Source of the DNA: Kitasatospora setae KM-6054
GTDB taxonomy: Bacteria; Actinomycetota; Actinomycetes; Streptomycetales; Streptomycetaceae
Assembly (NCBI RefSeq): GCF_000269985.1
Contig: NC_016109.1
Location: 7,033,001 to 7,097,000, forward strand
DNA length: 64,000 nt
Direction: 5' to 3'
Within the stretch, counting starts at the first letter, position 1, and every line of letters starts with the position of its first letter. The notes beneath the pieces were generated by a model that saw only the letters and a list, made by a program, of their open reading frames with translations, searched no databases and was not told the origin of the DNA. This document shows, piece by piece, positions 6,918-13,967 of the stretch. The position numbers and the translations under genes are program-made.

Positions 6918-9098
6918 TCAGCCGCGGACCGGGAAGATCCGGCTGACCACCCGCTCGGCGGCCCGCCCGTCGTCCCACGGGCAGAACCGCTCCCGGAAGC
7001 GCCGCCGGGCCTCCGGCTCCGGGTCGCCCGCGAGCAGCGCCTCGACCAGCGCGTCCTGCTCGGTGGTGACCGCGCCGGGCGGCTCCTTCATCAGGTCGAA
7101 GTACACGCCGCGGACTTCCTGGTACTCCTCCCAGTCGGGGGCGTACACGGCGATCGGCCGGTCCAGCACCGCGTAGTCGAACATCATCGAGGAGTAGTCG
7201 GTGACCAGGGCGTCGGCCGCCAGGTAGAGGTCCTCGACGACGGGGTGGTCGGAGACGTCCAGCAGGGTCGCCGCGCCCGGCCCGGCGGTCAGGTCGCCCG
7301 CGCCGCCGTCGTGGAAGTAGTGGGTGCGGACCAGCACCGTCCAGCCGGAGCCGAGCCGCTCGGCCAGCGCGGGCAGGTCCAGCAGCGGCAGGTAGCCGCC
7401 GCGCGACTCGCGGTGGGTCGGCGCGTACAGCACGGTGCGCTGCCCGTCGGCGATGCCGAGCGCGCGGCGGGCGTCGACGCACTGCTCGGGGGTGGCCAGC
7501 GCCAGGCGGTCGTTGCGCGGGTAGCCGGTGTCGAGGATCTGGTAGGTGCCGGGGAAGGCGCGGGCGAAGTGCCGGCTGGTGTGCGGGTTCGGCGAGACCA
7601 GGTAGTCCCAGCGCCCGACCACCTCGCGCAGCCGCTCGAAGTCCATCCCGTCCGCCGCCAGCGGCCGGTCCACCAGGTCCATGCCCATCGCCTTCAGCGG
7701 CGTGCCGTGCTGGGTCTGCACGTGCACGCTGCCGGTCCGCTTGGTCATCGCGTACGGGAAGTTGACGTTGTTGACGAAGTACTTGGCGGTGGCCATCGCC
7801 CGCAGGTACGCGGGCGTGTTGACGACCACGTACGGCACCCCGGCGGGCAGCGTGGCGGCCCGCTCGGGCGTCTCCACCACCCACACCCCGCGCACCTGCG
7901 GGGCCAGCTCCCTCGCCTTGGCGTAGATCGCCGCCGGGTTGCAGGCGTAGCCGCGGTGCCAGTACGCCGCGTACACCGCCAGGTTCTCGTCGATCGGCAG
8001 CCGCTTGAAGGTGGTGTACGCGGTGAACCTGGCCCCGCTGCGGACCACCTTCTTCACCCCGGGCGCCACCGCCCGGGTGCCGCGCTTGACCGCGGCCGGC
8101 AGCTTGCCGCCGCGGCGCAGCTCGGCGTAGGCGCGCCGGGAGCCGCGGGCGGCCAGCCGGTACTGGACGCCGCGCACGCCGGACGGGTAGCGGTAGCCGG
8201 CCGGGCGGTGCTTCGCGAAGTGGCCGGTGATCCGGGCGAAGAACTCGGCGCGCAGCTCGGGCGGGACCAGCCCCGGGGTGTCGTAGACGGTCAGCGCCTG
8301 CTTGACGGTGCGGTCGAAGACCAGGGTGCGCAGCGCGTTCGCCCGGTCGTTCCGCTCCAGGAAGGCGAAGATCGCGTCGTACTGGGCGAAGGCGTCCGCG
8401 TGCTTGGGCGAGGCGGTGGCGGTGATCGCGCCCGGGCGGCCGCGCCGGTAGTTGTAGCAGGGTCGGTCGAGGTAGAGCAGCCGGTCGGCGGCCAGCAGCA
8501 GCGGGTAGGTGACCGAGATGTCCTCGTAGTAGCCGTCGCCGAAGCGCACGTCCAGGCCGAGCAGGTAGTCGCGGCGCATCACCTTGTTCCACACCGCGAG
8601 GACGGCGTTGAACAGCGCCGGGTGCTCGGCGGCGGTGCAGCCGGACACCAGCGGGGAGCCCGCCAGCACCCGGCGCCACGGGTTCGGCTCCCGCCCGCCG
8701 TCCGGGTAGACGTGCGTGAAGTCGGTCAGCAGCACGTCGGCCGGCAGCTCGCGGGCGCTCTCGGCGCGCAGCTCGGCCAGCACGGCGTCGATGCTGCCCT
8801 CCGGCAGCCAGTCGTCGCTGTCGACGAACCAGACGTACGTGCCGGTGGCCTCGGCCAGCCCGGTCGCGCGGGCGCCGCCCAGCCCCCGGTTCTCCGCCAG
8901 GTGCAGCACCCGCATCCGCGGGTCGCCGGCCGCGTGCGCGTCCAACAGGGCGCCGCAGTTGTCGGGGGAGCGGTCGTCCACTGCGATCAGCTCGACCTCG
9001 CCGGGCGCGGCGCCCTCGGCCCGGAGCGAGTCCAGGCACTGCGGCAGGAAGCGCTCCACGCCGTGAACGGGCAGGACGATGCTGAGCAGAGGGGGCAC
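6918..9098 (-). CDS. Bifunctional glycosyltransferase family 2 / CDP-glycerol glycerophosphotransferase (TagF-like)
   Basis: A 726-residue two-domain enzyme for cell-wall teichoic-acid-like polymers. Residues 1-240 are a GT-A family 2 glycosyltransferase (LLSIVLPVHG, DDRSPD at 41-46, metal-binding DSDD at 93-96). Residues about 370-720 are a CDP-glycerol:poly(glycerophosphate) glycerophosphotransferase domain: HGTPLK near 464, YAPTHR, and TDYSSMMFD near the end. It probably acts at the cytoplasmic face of the membrane, adding sugar and glycerol phosphate units. The GTG at 9098 is preferred: GGAG lies 9 bases upstream. No wall-polymer ABC exporter is next to it. Confidence 0.9.
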   Translation of the reverse strand: MPPLLSIVLPVHGVERFLPQCLDSLRAEGAAPGEVELIAVDDRSPDNCGALLDAHAAGDPRMRVLHLAENRGLGGARATGLAEATGTYVWFVDSDDWLPEGSIDAVLAELRAESARELPADVLLTDFTHVYPDGGREPNPWRRVLAGSPLVSGCTAAEHPALFNAVLAVWNKVMRRDYLLGLDVRFGDGYYEDISVTYPLLLAADRLLYLDRPCYNYRRGRPGAITATASPKHADAFAQYDAIFAFLERNDRANALRTLVFDRTVKQALTVYDTPGLVPPELRAEFFARITGHFAKHRPAGYRYPSGVRGVQYRLAARGSRRAYAELRRGGKLPAAVKRGTRAVAPGVKKVVRSGARFTAYTTFKRLPIDENLAVYAAYWHRGYACNPAAIYAKARELAPQVRGVWVVETPERAATLPAGVPYVVVNTPAYLRAMATAKYFVNNVNFPYAMTKRTGSVHVQTQHGTPLKAMGMDLVDRPLAADGMDFERLREVVGRWDYLVSPNPHTSRHFARAFPGTYQILDTGYPRNDRLALATPEQCVDARRALGIADGQRTVLYAPTHRESRGGYLPLLDLPALAERLGSGWTVLVRTHYFHDGGAGDLTAGPGAATLLDVSDHPVVEDLYLAADALVTDYSSMMFDYAVLDRPIAVYAPDWEEYQEVRGVYFDLMKEPPGAVTTEQDALVEALLAGDPEPEARRRFRERFCPWDDGRAAERVVSRIFPVRG

Positions 9099-9511
9099 GT
9101 GCGTTCACTCCGCGAAGGGATGAGGGGTGGCTGCCGGCGGGTCGCCCGGTACCGACACTCTACCGAGCCGGGCCGGGGGCTCCCCGGGAGCGGACGGCTG
9201 CCCTGCGGCGGGCCGGTGGCGGGGCGGTGACGGGGGCGGCTGCGGTGCGGGCCGGGCGGGGGCCGGTGCGGGCCGGGGGCCGCGGCACCCCGGGCGCAGG
9301 TGGTCGGGGTGACCGGGGTGCCGCGGACGGCGGGGGGAACGCGACCGCCGGTGCCGCGCCGTGACAGCGGCGGCACCGGCAGTCCGGTTGGCGGTCCGAC
9401 CGACCCTCAACGATCGACCGCCGGTCCGTCCACCACGTCGGAGTCGGGCCGCCGCAGCGTCGAGACGGCCGGACAGTGACTCACCGTGATGTCGGAAGGG
9501 TAACGGGATGG

Positions 9512-9544
9512 TCGGGTGATTCGTTCATACTCGAAATCACCCGA
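9512..9544. promoter_or_regulatory. 10-bp inverted repeat, operator candidate
   Basis: TCGGGTGATT (9512-9521) and AATCACCCGA (9535-9544) are exact complements separated by 13 bp. It lies in the low-GC patch 230 bp upstream of the split membrane-protein gene. It could be a regulator site or an RNA hairpin; nothing shows which. Confidence 0.35.
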
Positions 9545-9682
9545 CCCGGGACGGGTGGGTGTTCCCGGTTATCCCGTGTCGATACAGATATTGCTTGGAG
9601 GTTTCGGTCACGTCAATCCCTCGTATGTGTTCAATTTCTGAACTCGGGATGTCATGACTGCGCGGGTGTCGTGCACAGGCCA

Positions 9683-9711
9683 TTGCCCGGTGCGCGGGCC
9701 GCTCCTATATT
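9683..9711 (+). promoter_or_regulatory. Sigma-70/HrdB-like promoter
   Basis: TTGCCC at 9683-9688, a 17-bp spacer, then TATATT at 9706-9711. Transcription would begin near 9718, leaving a leader of about 30 bases before the ATG at 9747. Spacing and hexamers fit the vegetative consensus. Confidence 0.55.
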
Positions 9712-9746
9712 GACGCCACGTCTCACAAGTGGGGGGTACACCGAGG

Positions 9747-10679
9747 ATGGCCGCCACACCGCCCGTACCGCCCCTCCCGGCCGCGCCCCTCCCCGCCGCG
9801 CCCCTCCCGGCCGCGCGCCCGGCGAGCCCGGTGCTCCGGCTGCTGCTGCTCGGCCCGCTGGCCGCCGCGGCCGGCTGGGCCTTCCTGGCCCTGTGGCCCG
9901 CCGCCGGCGCCACCGACGACCTCTTCGCCTGGGCGATGTCCCCCGTCACCGCCGTCCTGCTCGGCTCCGGCTACGGCGGCGCCGCCGTCATGCTGGCGCT
10001 CGCCGCCCGGGCCCGCGGCTGGGCCGAGGTCCGGGTCGCCACCGCCGCCAGCTGCCTGCTCGTCCTGCTCACCCTCGCCGCCACCCTCGCCGACCGCCGC
10101 GACCTGCACCTGGACGGCGGTCCGCTGCTCGGCTTCCTGGCCGCCTGGGGCTGGCTCGCCGTCCACCTGGCCGCCCCGCCCGCCGGACTGCTCGCCCTCG
10201 GCGCCCAGCTCCGCACCCGCGGCCCCGCCCCCGCCCGCACCCCCCGGCCGCCCTGATGGGTCGCCGCCCCGATGACCGGCGGCGGCGCGCTGCTCGCCCT
10301 GCTCGGCCTCGCCCTGCTGCTCGCGCCCGGCCCGCTCGCCGCCCACTGGCCCTGGACCGCCCGCCCGCTGGACGTCCGCGCCCTCGGCGCCTGGACCCTC
10401 ACCTTCGGCGCCGCCCTGCTGCTGGCCGCCCGCGAGTCCGAACTGCGCCGGGTCCGCGGCGGGATGGCCGCCATGGTGCTCACCGGCCTGCTCGGCCTGA
10501 CCGGACTGGCCCGCTACGGAGACCTGGTCGCCTGGCGCCAGCCCGGCGCCTGGATCGCCGTCCTCGTCCTCACCGCGCTGCTCGGCCTCGGCCTGTGCGG
10601 CTACGGCGTCTCCGCCGTCCTCGACCCGCCGCGCCGCGACCTGCCGCCCGGCGACGTCGAGGAGGTCGAACTCGGTTGA
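9747..10679 (+). pseudogene. Multi-pass membrane protein gene interrupted by one in-frame TGA
   Basis: Codons run from ATG 9747 to TGA 10254-10256 (169 residues), then continue in the same frame to a TGA at 10677-10679. Read through, the product would be 310 residues with about eight hydrophobic segments: four before and four after the stop. Both halves match, from memory, one contiguous actinobacterial membrane-protein family of unknown function (a WPW...ARxxGAW stretch follows the middle loop). The sequence around the stop reads PRPP-stop-WVAAPM; one C-to-T change (CGA to TGA) would restore an Arg. The downstream half has an ATG at 10272 but no ribosome binding site. So this is either a recent nonsense mutation, a sequencing error, readthrough, or two coupled half-genes. 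Confidence 0.6.
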
Positions 10680-11014
10680 ACCCGGCGGAGCGCGGTGCAA
10701 ACGCCGGCGGCCGGGCCGGCGGCCGCACGCCCGGCGCGGCCGCCGGCCCCCGCGCGCCCCGGCAACGCCCCGGACCGCCGCGGCAGCTGACAGCCGGTCA
10801 GCGCCCGGCCGGGCACCGGCCGGTACCCGGATGGCGCTCGGATGGTGCACCATCAACCGATGCGCAGTCGTGACCGAGACCAGCAGGCCCTGGTGAAGCG
10901 TCAGTTGCGTTCGCGCGATACGGTGGCAGAACACCAGGACGGTTGTGTGAAAGCCGTCATAGCCGGATAGTCTTCGCCTCACGGCCCTGGCGCCTCGTAG
11001 GGGTGGGAATACAG
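10680..11014. other. Intergenic region with the promoter of the next gene
   Basis: GC-rich up to about 10840, then the promoter at 10943-10971. A 36-codon frame at 10860-10970 overlaps that promoter and lacks a ribosome binding site, so it is not called as a gene. Confidence 0.5.
10943..10971 (+). promoter_or_regulatory. Sigma-70-like promoter
   Basis: TTGTGT at 10943-10948, a 17-bp spacer and GATAGT at 10966-10971. Transcription would start near 10978, about 37 bases before the ATG at 11015. Confidence 0.5.
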
Positions 11015-11290
11015 ATGGAACAGATGCAAGTGCGACCGCGGCCCCGGGTGCCCGCGATCCAGTGCGGTGTCGGCACGGCCGGCCGCCGGATCGACCGGCA
11101 CCTGGCGATCCTCGGCGCGCCCGCGCTCCCGGCGGTGGACACGGCAGAAGCACTCGGCCTGATAAGGGAGCTGACCCCGCGCGGGCCCAGCGCCCCCGCG
11201 GCCGCCGCCGCACCGCGCCGCAGCGCCCGGGTCTCCCTGATGGCCCCGCTGCGCCGCCTGAAGCGCAGCCTCTTCGGCAGCCGCCGCTGA
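11015..11290 (+). CDS. Small basic protein of unknown function
   Basis: A 91-residue protein starting MEQMQVRPRPRVPAIQ, with GGGGTGGG about 8 bases upstream as ribosome binding site. It is rich in Arg and Ala, ends in a strongly basic tail (LRRLKRSLFGSRR) and has one Cys. A middle stretch AEALGLIRELT looks helical. No signal peptide or membrane helix. It has its own promoter and a good terminator, which support a real single-gene transcript. I do not recognise the family; the basic tail could bind nucleic acid or membrane, but that is a guess. Confidence 0.6.
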   Translation: MEQMQVRPRPRVPAIQCGVGTAGRRIDRHLAILGAPALPAVDTAEALGLIRELTPRGPSAPAAAAAPRRSARVSLMAPLRRLKRSLFGSRR

Positions 11291-11349
11291 CCCGCGGGCC
11301 TCCGGACGCGCCAGCGCTCCCGGCGGCCCGCCGCAGTCCGCTGCCACCA

Positions 11350-11373
11350 CCCGACGGACCGGGGTCCGTCGGG
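11350..11373 (+). terminator. Rho-independent-like hairpin
   Basis: CCCGACGGAC (11350-11359) pairs with GTCCGTCGGG (11364-11373) around a 4-base loop and is followed by ctttcgg. It lies 60 bp after the small basic protein gene. Confidence 0.7.
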
Positions 11374-11543
11374 CTTTCGGCGTGCCCGGCTCCTGACCCG
11401 GCCTACCGGTCCCTGCCCTCCCCGGCCCGGCCTGGCGCACGGTGGCGGTCGCTGGCGCGCCCTGGCGGGTACCCTGGCGGTCGGGTGGCGATCGGCCGCC
11501 ACCCCTAGCGGGGGGCGTACCAAGATCGGCCAGGATGGGCCCC

Positions 11544-11966
11544 ATGTCCGACACCTTCCATACCCAGACGCTCGACATCACCACCGGCCGCGACGAAGTC
11601 GCCCTCGACGTCACCGACCGCTGCCACGCCTTCCTCAGGGAAGTCGCCGACGGCCGCGACGGCCTGCTCAACGTCTTCGTCCCGCACGCCACCGCGGGCA
11701 TCGCCGTGATCGAGACCGGAGCCGGCAGCGACGACGACCTGCTCGCCACCCTGCGCGAACTGCTCCCCGCCGACGACCGCTGGAACCACCGGCACGGCAG
11801 CCGCGGCCACGGCCGCGACCACGTGCTGCCCGGCCTGGTCGCCCCGCACGCCACCCTGCCCGTGATCGGCGGCCGGATCGCCCTCGGCACCTGGCAGTCC
11901 GTCGTCCTGATCGACACCAACGGCGACAACCCGCAGCGCAAGCTCCGGCTCTCCTTCCTCGGCTGA
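11544..11966 (+). CDS. YjbQ family protein (UPF0047, secondary thiamine-phosphate synthase type)
   Basis: A 140-residue YjbQ/UPF0047 protein. Conserved features are NVFVPHATAGIAVIET (the HAT motif), ADDRWNHRHG and the C-terminal GTWQSVVLIDTNG stretch that lines the active site. Family members have weak thiamine-phosphate synthase activity in Escherichia coli; the true role is unsettled. Start ATG 11544 is chosen over the in-frame ATG at 11535 because AGGATGGG just before it can serve as ribosome binding site. Cytosolic, no signal peptide. The length is normal for the family. Confidence 0.9.
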   Translation: MSDTFHTQTLDITTGRDEVALDVTDRCHAFLREVADGRDGLLNVFVPHATAGIAVIETGAGSDDDLLATLRELLPADDRWNHRHGSRGHGRDHVLPGLVAPHATLPVIGGRIALGTWQSVVLIDTNGDNPQRKLRLSFLG

Positions 11967-12066
11967 CGCCGCTCCGCCGGGGCGCGGGCGCGACGGTGCG
12001 GCGGGCACCGTCCGACCCGTGGATGGCCCCGCCCCACCCGGCGGGGCCCGGCGTACCCTGGACGGC

Positions 12067-12306
12067 ATGGAAGAGCAGCGGCCGACCGAGACCGGCAACG
12101 GAACCGGGGACGGAACCGAGCAGGTCTGCGAGGTGTCCGCCGACCCCGAGCGGGCCCTGCGCGGCCTGCGGCCCGGCGGGCCGGGCGAGCGCGCCGCGTG
12201 CGTGCTGTGCGGCGAACCGACCGAGTACCCCGCCGACACCCCAGGCAGCCCGCTGTGCCCCGTCTGCACCTGGCAGCAGGCCCAGCGCGCCGCCTGCTCC
12301 GGCTGA
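12067..12306 (+). CDS. Small protein with two CxxC motifs (zinc-ribbon-like)
   Basis: A 79-residue acidic protein from ATG 12067. CVLC and CPVC are about 20 residues apart in the C-terminal half, a typical four-cysteine zinc site. The N-terminal third is rich in Glu, Thr and Gly and is probably disordered. Its stop is 3 bp from the start of the alpha/beta hydrolase gene, so the two are probably co-transcribed and translationally coupled. No known function; a zinc-bound adaptor is the most that can be said. Confidence 0.65.
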   Translation: MEEQRPTETGNGTGDGTEQVCEVSADPERALRGLRPGGPGERAACVLCGEPTEYPADTPGSPLCPVCTWQQAQRAACSG

Positions 12307-12309
12307 CCG

Positions 12310-13230
12310 GTGCGGCCCGTCGAGGCCCTCCGCGGCCGGATCGAACGACCGCACGCCACCCTCGCCTACACCGTCACCGGCGGCCCCGGACCGCTCGCCG
12401 TGCACGCGCACGGCGCGCTCTCCAGCCGGGCCCACGAACGCCGCGCCGGCCTGTTCGACTGGACCGGCCTGGACCGCGCCCGCCGGCTCGCCCGCTACGA
12501 CGCCCGCGGCCACGGCGAGTCCACCGGACGCCCCGTCCCCGACGACTACCGCTACGCCGTGCTCGCCGACGACCTGCTCGCGCTCTGCGACCACCTCTCG
12601 CCCGACGCGCCCGTCACCGCCCTCGGCGCCTCGATGGGCGCCGCCACCGTGCTCTGGGCCGCGCTGGCCCGCCCCGAACGCTTCGACCGCCTGGTCCTGG
12701 CCATCCCCGCCGTCGCCTGGGCCGCCCGCGCCCCGCGCCGCAGCGGCCTGCTGGCCGCCGCCACCCTGGTCGAACGGCGCGGCGCCACCGCCCTGACCGC
12801 CGCCGCCCGGGTCACGGGCCCGCCCGCCGTCCTCGCCGAAACCCCGTCCTACACCACCGAGTTCGACCTCCCCGACGCCCTCCTCCCGGCCGCCATGCGG
12901 GCCGCCGCCGCATCCGACCTCCCCACCCCCGAAACCCTCCGCGACCTCCCCCACCCCACCCTGCTGCTCGCCTGGGACACCGACCCCCTGCACCCCCTCA
13001 CCACCGCCCGCACCCTCGCCGCCCACCTCCCGGACGCCCGCCTGCACATCGCCGACACCCTTGCCGACGTACGGAGCTGGGGCCGCCTGGCCACCGACTT
13101 CCTGGCGGCGGACGACCGGCCCGATGACGTCGACCGAGCCCCCGGCACGGACCGGGACCAGGAACCCGCCCCCGCCCACCGGGGCACCCCGGAGGCCGGC
13201 TTCGGGCGCCACGACGGCGGGACCGGCTGA
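12310..13230 (+). CDS. Alpha/beta hydrolase
   Basis: A 306-residue alpha/beta hydrolase, start GTG 12310, three bases after the previous stop. HAHGALSS forms the oxyanion-hole region, YDARGHGES the typical strand-turn, GASMGA the nucleophile elbow with the catalytic Ser, and DTDPLHPL the acid region. A His is expected near the C-terminal core, but the segment after DARLHIADTLADV is altered and followed by a 40-residue charged tail (DDVDRAPGTDRDQE...). No signal peptide. The substrate is unknown; the closest general class is haloperoxidase/esterase-like. It converges with the antitoxin gene 7 bp away. Confidence 0.82.
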   Translation: MRPVEALRGRIERPHATLAYTVTGGPGPLAVHAHGALSSRAHERRAGLFDWTGLDRARRLARYDARGHGESTGRPVPDDYRYAVLADDLLALCDHLSPDAPVTALGASMGAATVLWAALARPERFDRLVLAIPAVAWAARAPRRSGLLAAATLVERRGATALTAAARVTGPPAVLAETPSYTTEFDLPDALLPAAMRAAAASDLPTPETLRDLPHPTLLLAWDTDPLHPLTTARTLAAHLPDARLHIADTLADVRSWGRLATDFLAADDRPDDVDRAPGTDRDQEPAPAHRGTPEAGFGRHDGGTG

Positions 13231-13237
13231 TCCGGGG

Positions 13238-13543
13238 TTACTGGATGCGCAGGCGGCGGTCGCCGAAGTCCGCGACCAGGTGGAGCCGGCCGCCGAGGGC
13301 CTCGACGTACTCGCGGAGGGTGCCCAGTGAGGTGCCTTCGAGGTCACCGCGCTCCAGGCGGGAGACGTTGGGCTGGGTGACGCCGATCAGCTCCGCGACC
13401 TCGGTCTGGGTCAGGTCCTGCTCCCGGCGGATCTCGGCGAGCCGGTAGGCGCGCACCTCGGCGTCGAGCCGGGTGCGGTGGGCCGCGACCCGCTCCTCGT
13501 CGGTCACGACTTCGGTGCGGACGTCCTTCCAGGATCTGGCCAT
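13238..13543 (-). CDS. XRE-family antitoxin (HigA-like)
   Basis: A 101-residue protein with an XRE helix-turn-helix in the C-terminal half (EIRREQDLTQTEVAELIGVTQ, then NVSRLERGDLEG), followed by a short C-terminal strand region. It should neutralise the toxin encoded directly upstream and repress the shared promoter. Start ATG 13543 is taken: GGAGG lies 10 bases before it. A GTG at 13549 that overlaps the toxin stop is a poorer choice because its spacing to GGAGG is only 4. The toxin-first gene order is typical of higBA/relBE-3-like modules. Confidence 0.88.
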   Translation of the reverse strand: MARSWKDVRTEVVTDEERVAAHRTRLDAEVRAYRLAEIRREQDLTQTEVAELIGVTQPNVSRLERGDLEGTSLGTLREYVEALGGRLHLVADFGDRRLRIQ

Positions 13544-13545
13544 GG

Positions 13546-13917
13546 TCACTCGCCCTCCTTGAGCGCGTCGAGATGCCGGTCGAACCGGTCATCCGCGATC
13601 GGGATGTTCAGGTCGTACCACAGGTTCCACTGCCCGGACTTGTCGCCCGCGACGAGCAGGATCGCCTCCCGTTCCGGATCGAACGCGAACAGGATGCGGA
13701 TCTCGCTCTCGCCACCGACCCGGGGGCGCAGTTCCTTCATGTGATGGTGTCTGGACCGTTTGATCCGGTCGACCAGCGGCCGCCCGAGGGTCGGCCCCTC
13801 CTCCGCGAGCTTGTCGACGGCGGCGGCGACCTGGTCCGCGACCTCCGGTTCGTCCTCGCTCAGCCTGATGAACCAGGCGACCACCGCTTCGTGCAGTGAG
13901 ACTTCCCATGCCACCAC
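13546..13917 (-). CDS. RelE/HigB-type toxin of a type II toxin-antitoxin system
   Basis: A 123-residue protein beginning MVAWEVSLHEAV. The family signature of HigB/phage Gp49-like toxins is clear: LGRPLVDRIK, HHHMKELRP, IRILFAFDPEREAILLVAGDK and WYDLNIPIAD near the end. Such toxins are ribosome-dependent mRNA endonucleases. The frame starts at GTG 13917 (or GTG 13914). No ribosome binding site is present, but a promoter -10 box lies only 3 bp upstream, so the mRNA is probably leaderless. It is followed after 2 bp by the antitoxin gene. Confidence 0.88.
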   Translation of the reverse strand: MVAWEVSLHEAVVAWFIRLSEDEPEVADQVAAAVDKLAEEGPTLGRPLVDRIKRSRHHHMKELRPRVGGESEIRILFAFDPEREAILLVAGDKSGQWNLWYDLNIPIADDRFDRHLDALKEGE

Positions 13918-13920
13918 AGG

Positions 13921-13957
13921 ATTATGCGCTTCAGGTTATATGCGTGGCAAGTTATAT
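13921..13957 (-). promoter_or_regulatory. Leaderless promoter and direct-repeat operator of the toxin-antitoxin operon
   Basis: On the minus strand TTGCCA (13950-13945), 18 bp, then CATAAT (13926-13921). The -10 box ends 3 bp from the toxin GTG, so the start of transcription and translation should almost coincide. Two copies of ATATAAC(C/T)T, 16 bp apart (plus-strand 13933-13941 and 13949-13957), overlap the spacer and -35 region and are good candidates for antitoxin binding. Confidence 0.6.
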
Positions 13958-13967
13958 CCGCAGCTGG

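Larger units (their letters stand above)
9099..9746. other. Long intergenic region with an inverted repeat and a promoter
   Basis: No gene is supported. Positions 9500-9660 are much less GC-rich than the surroundings. They hold the inverted repeat at 9512-9544 and a smaller one (GTTCA-ATTTC-TGAAC) near 9629-9643. The promoter of the next gene is at 9683-9711. Confidence 0.5.

Noticed and set aside
10860..10970. A 36-codon plus-strand frame starting MRSRDRDQQ
   Set aside because: It has no ribosome binding site and overlaps the promoter assigned to the gene at 11015.
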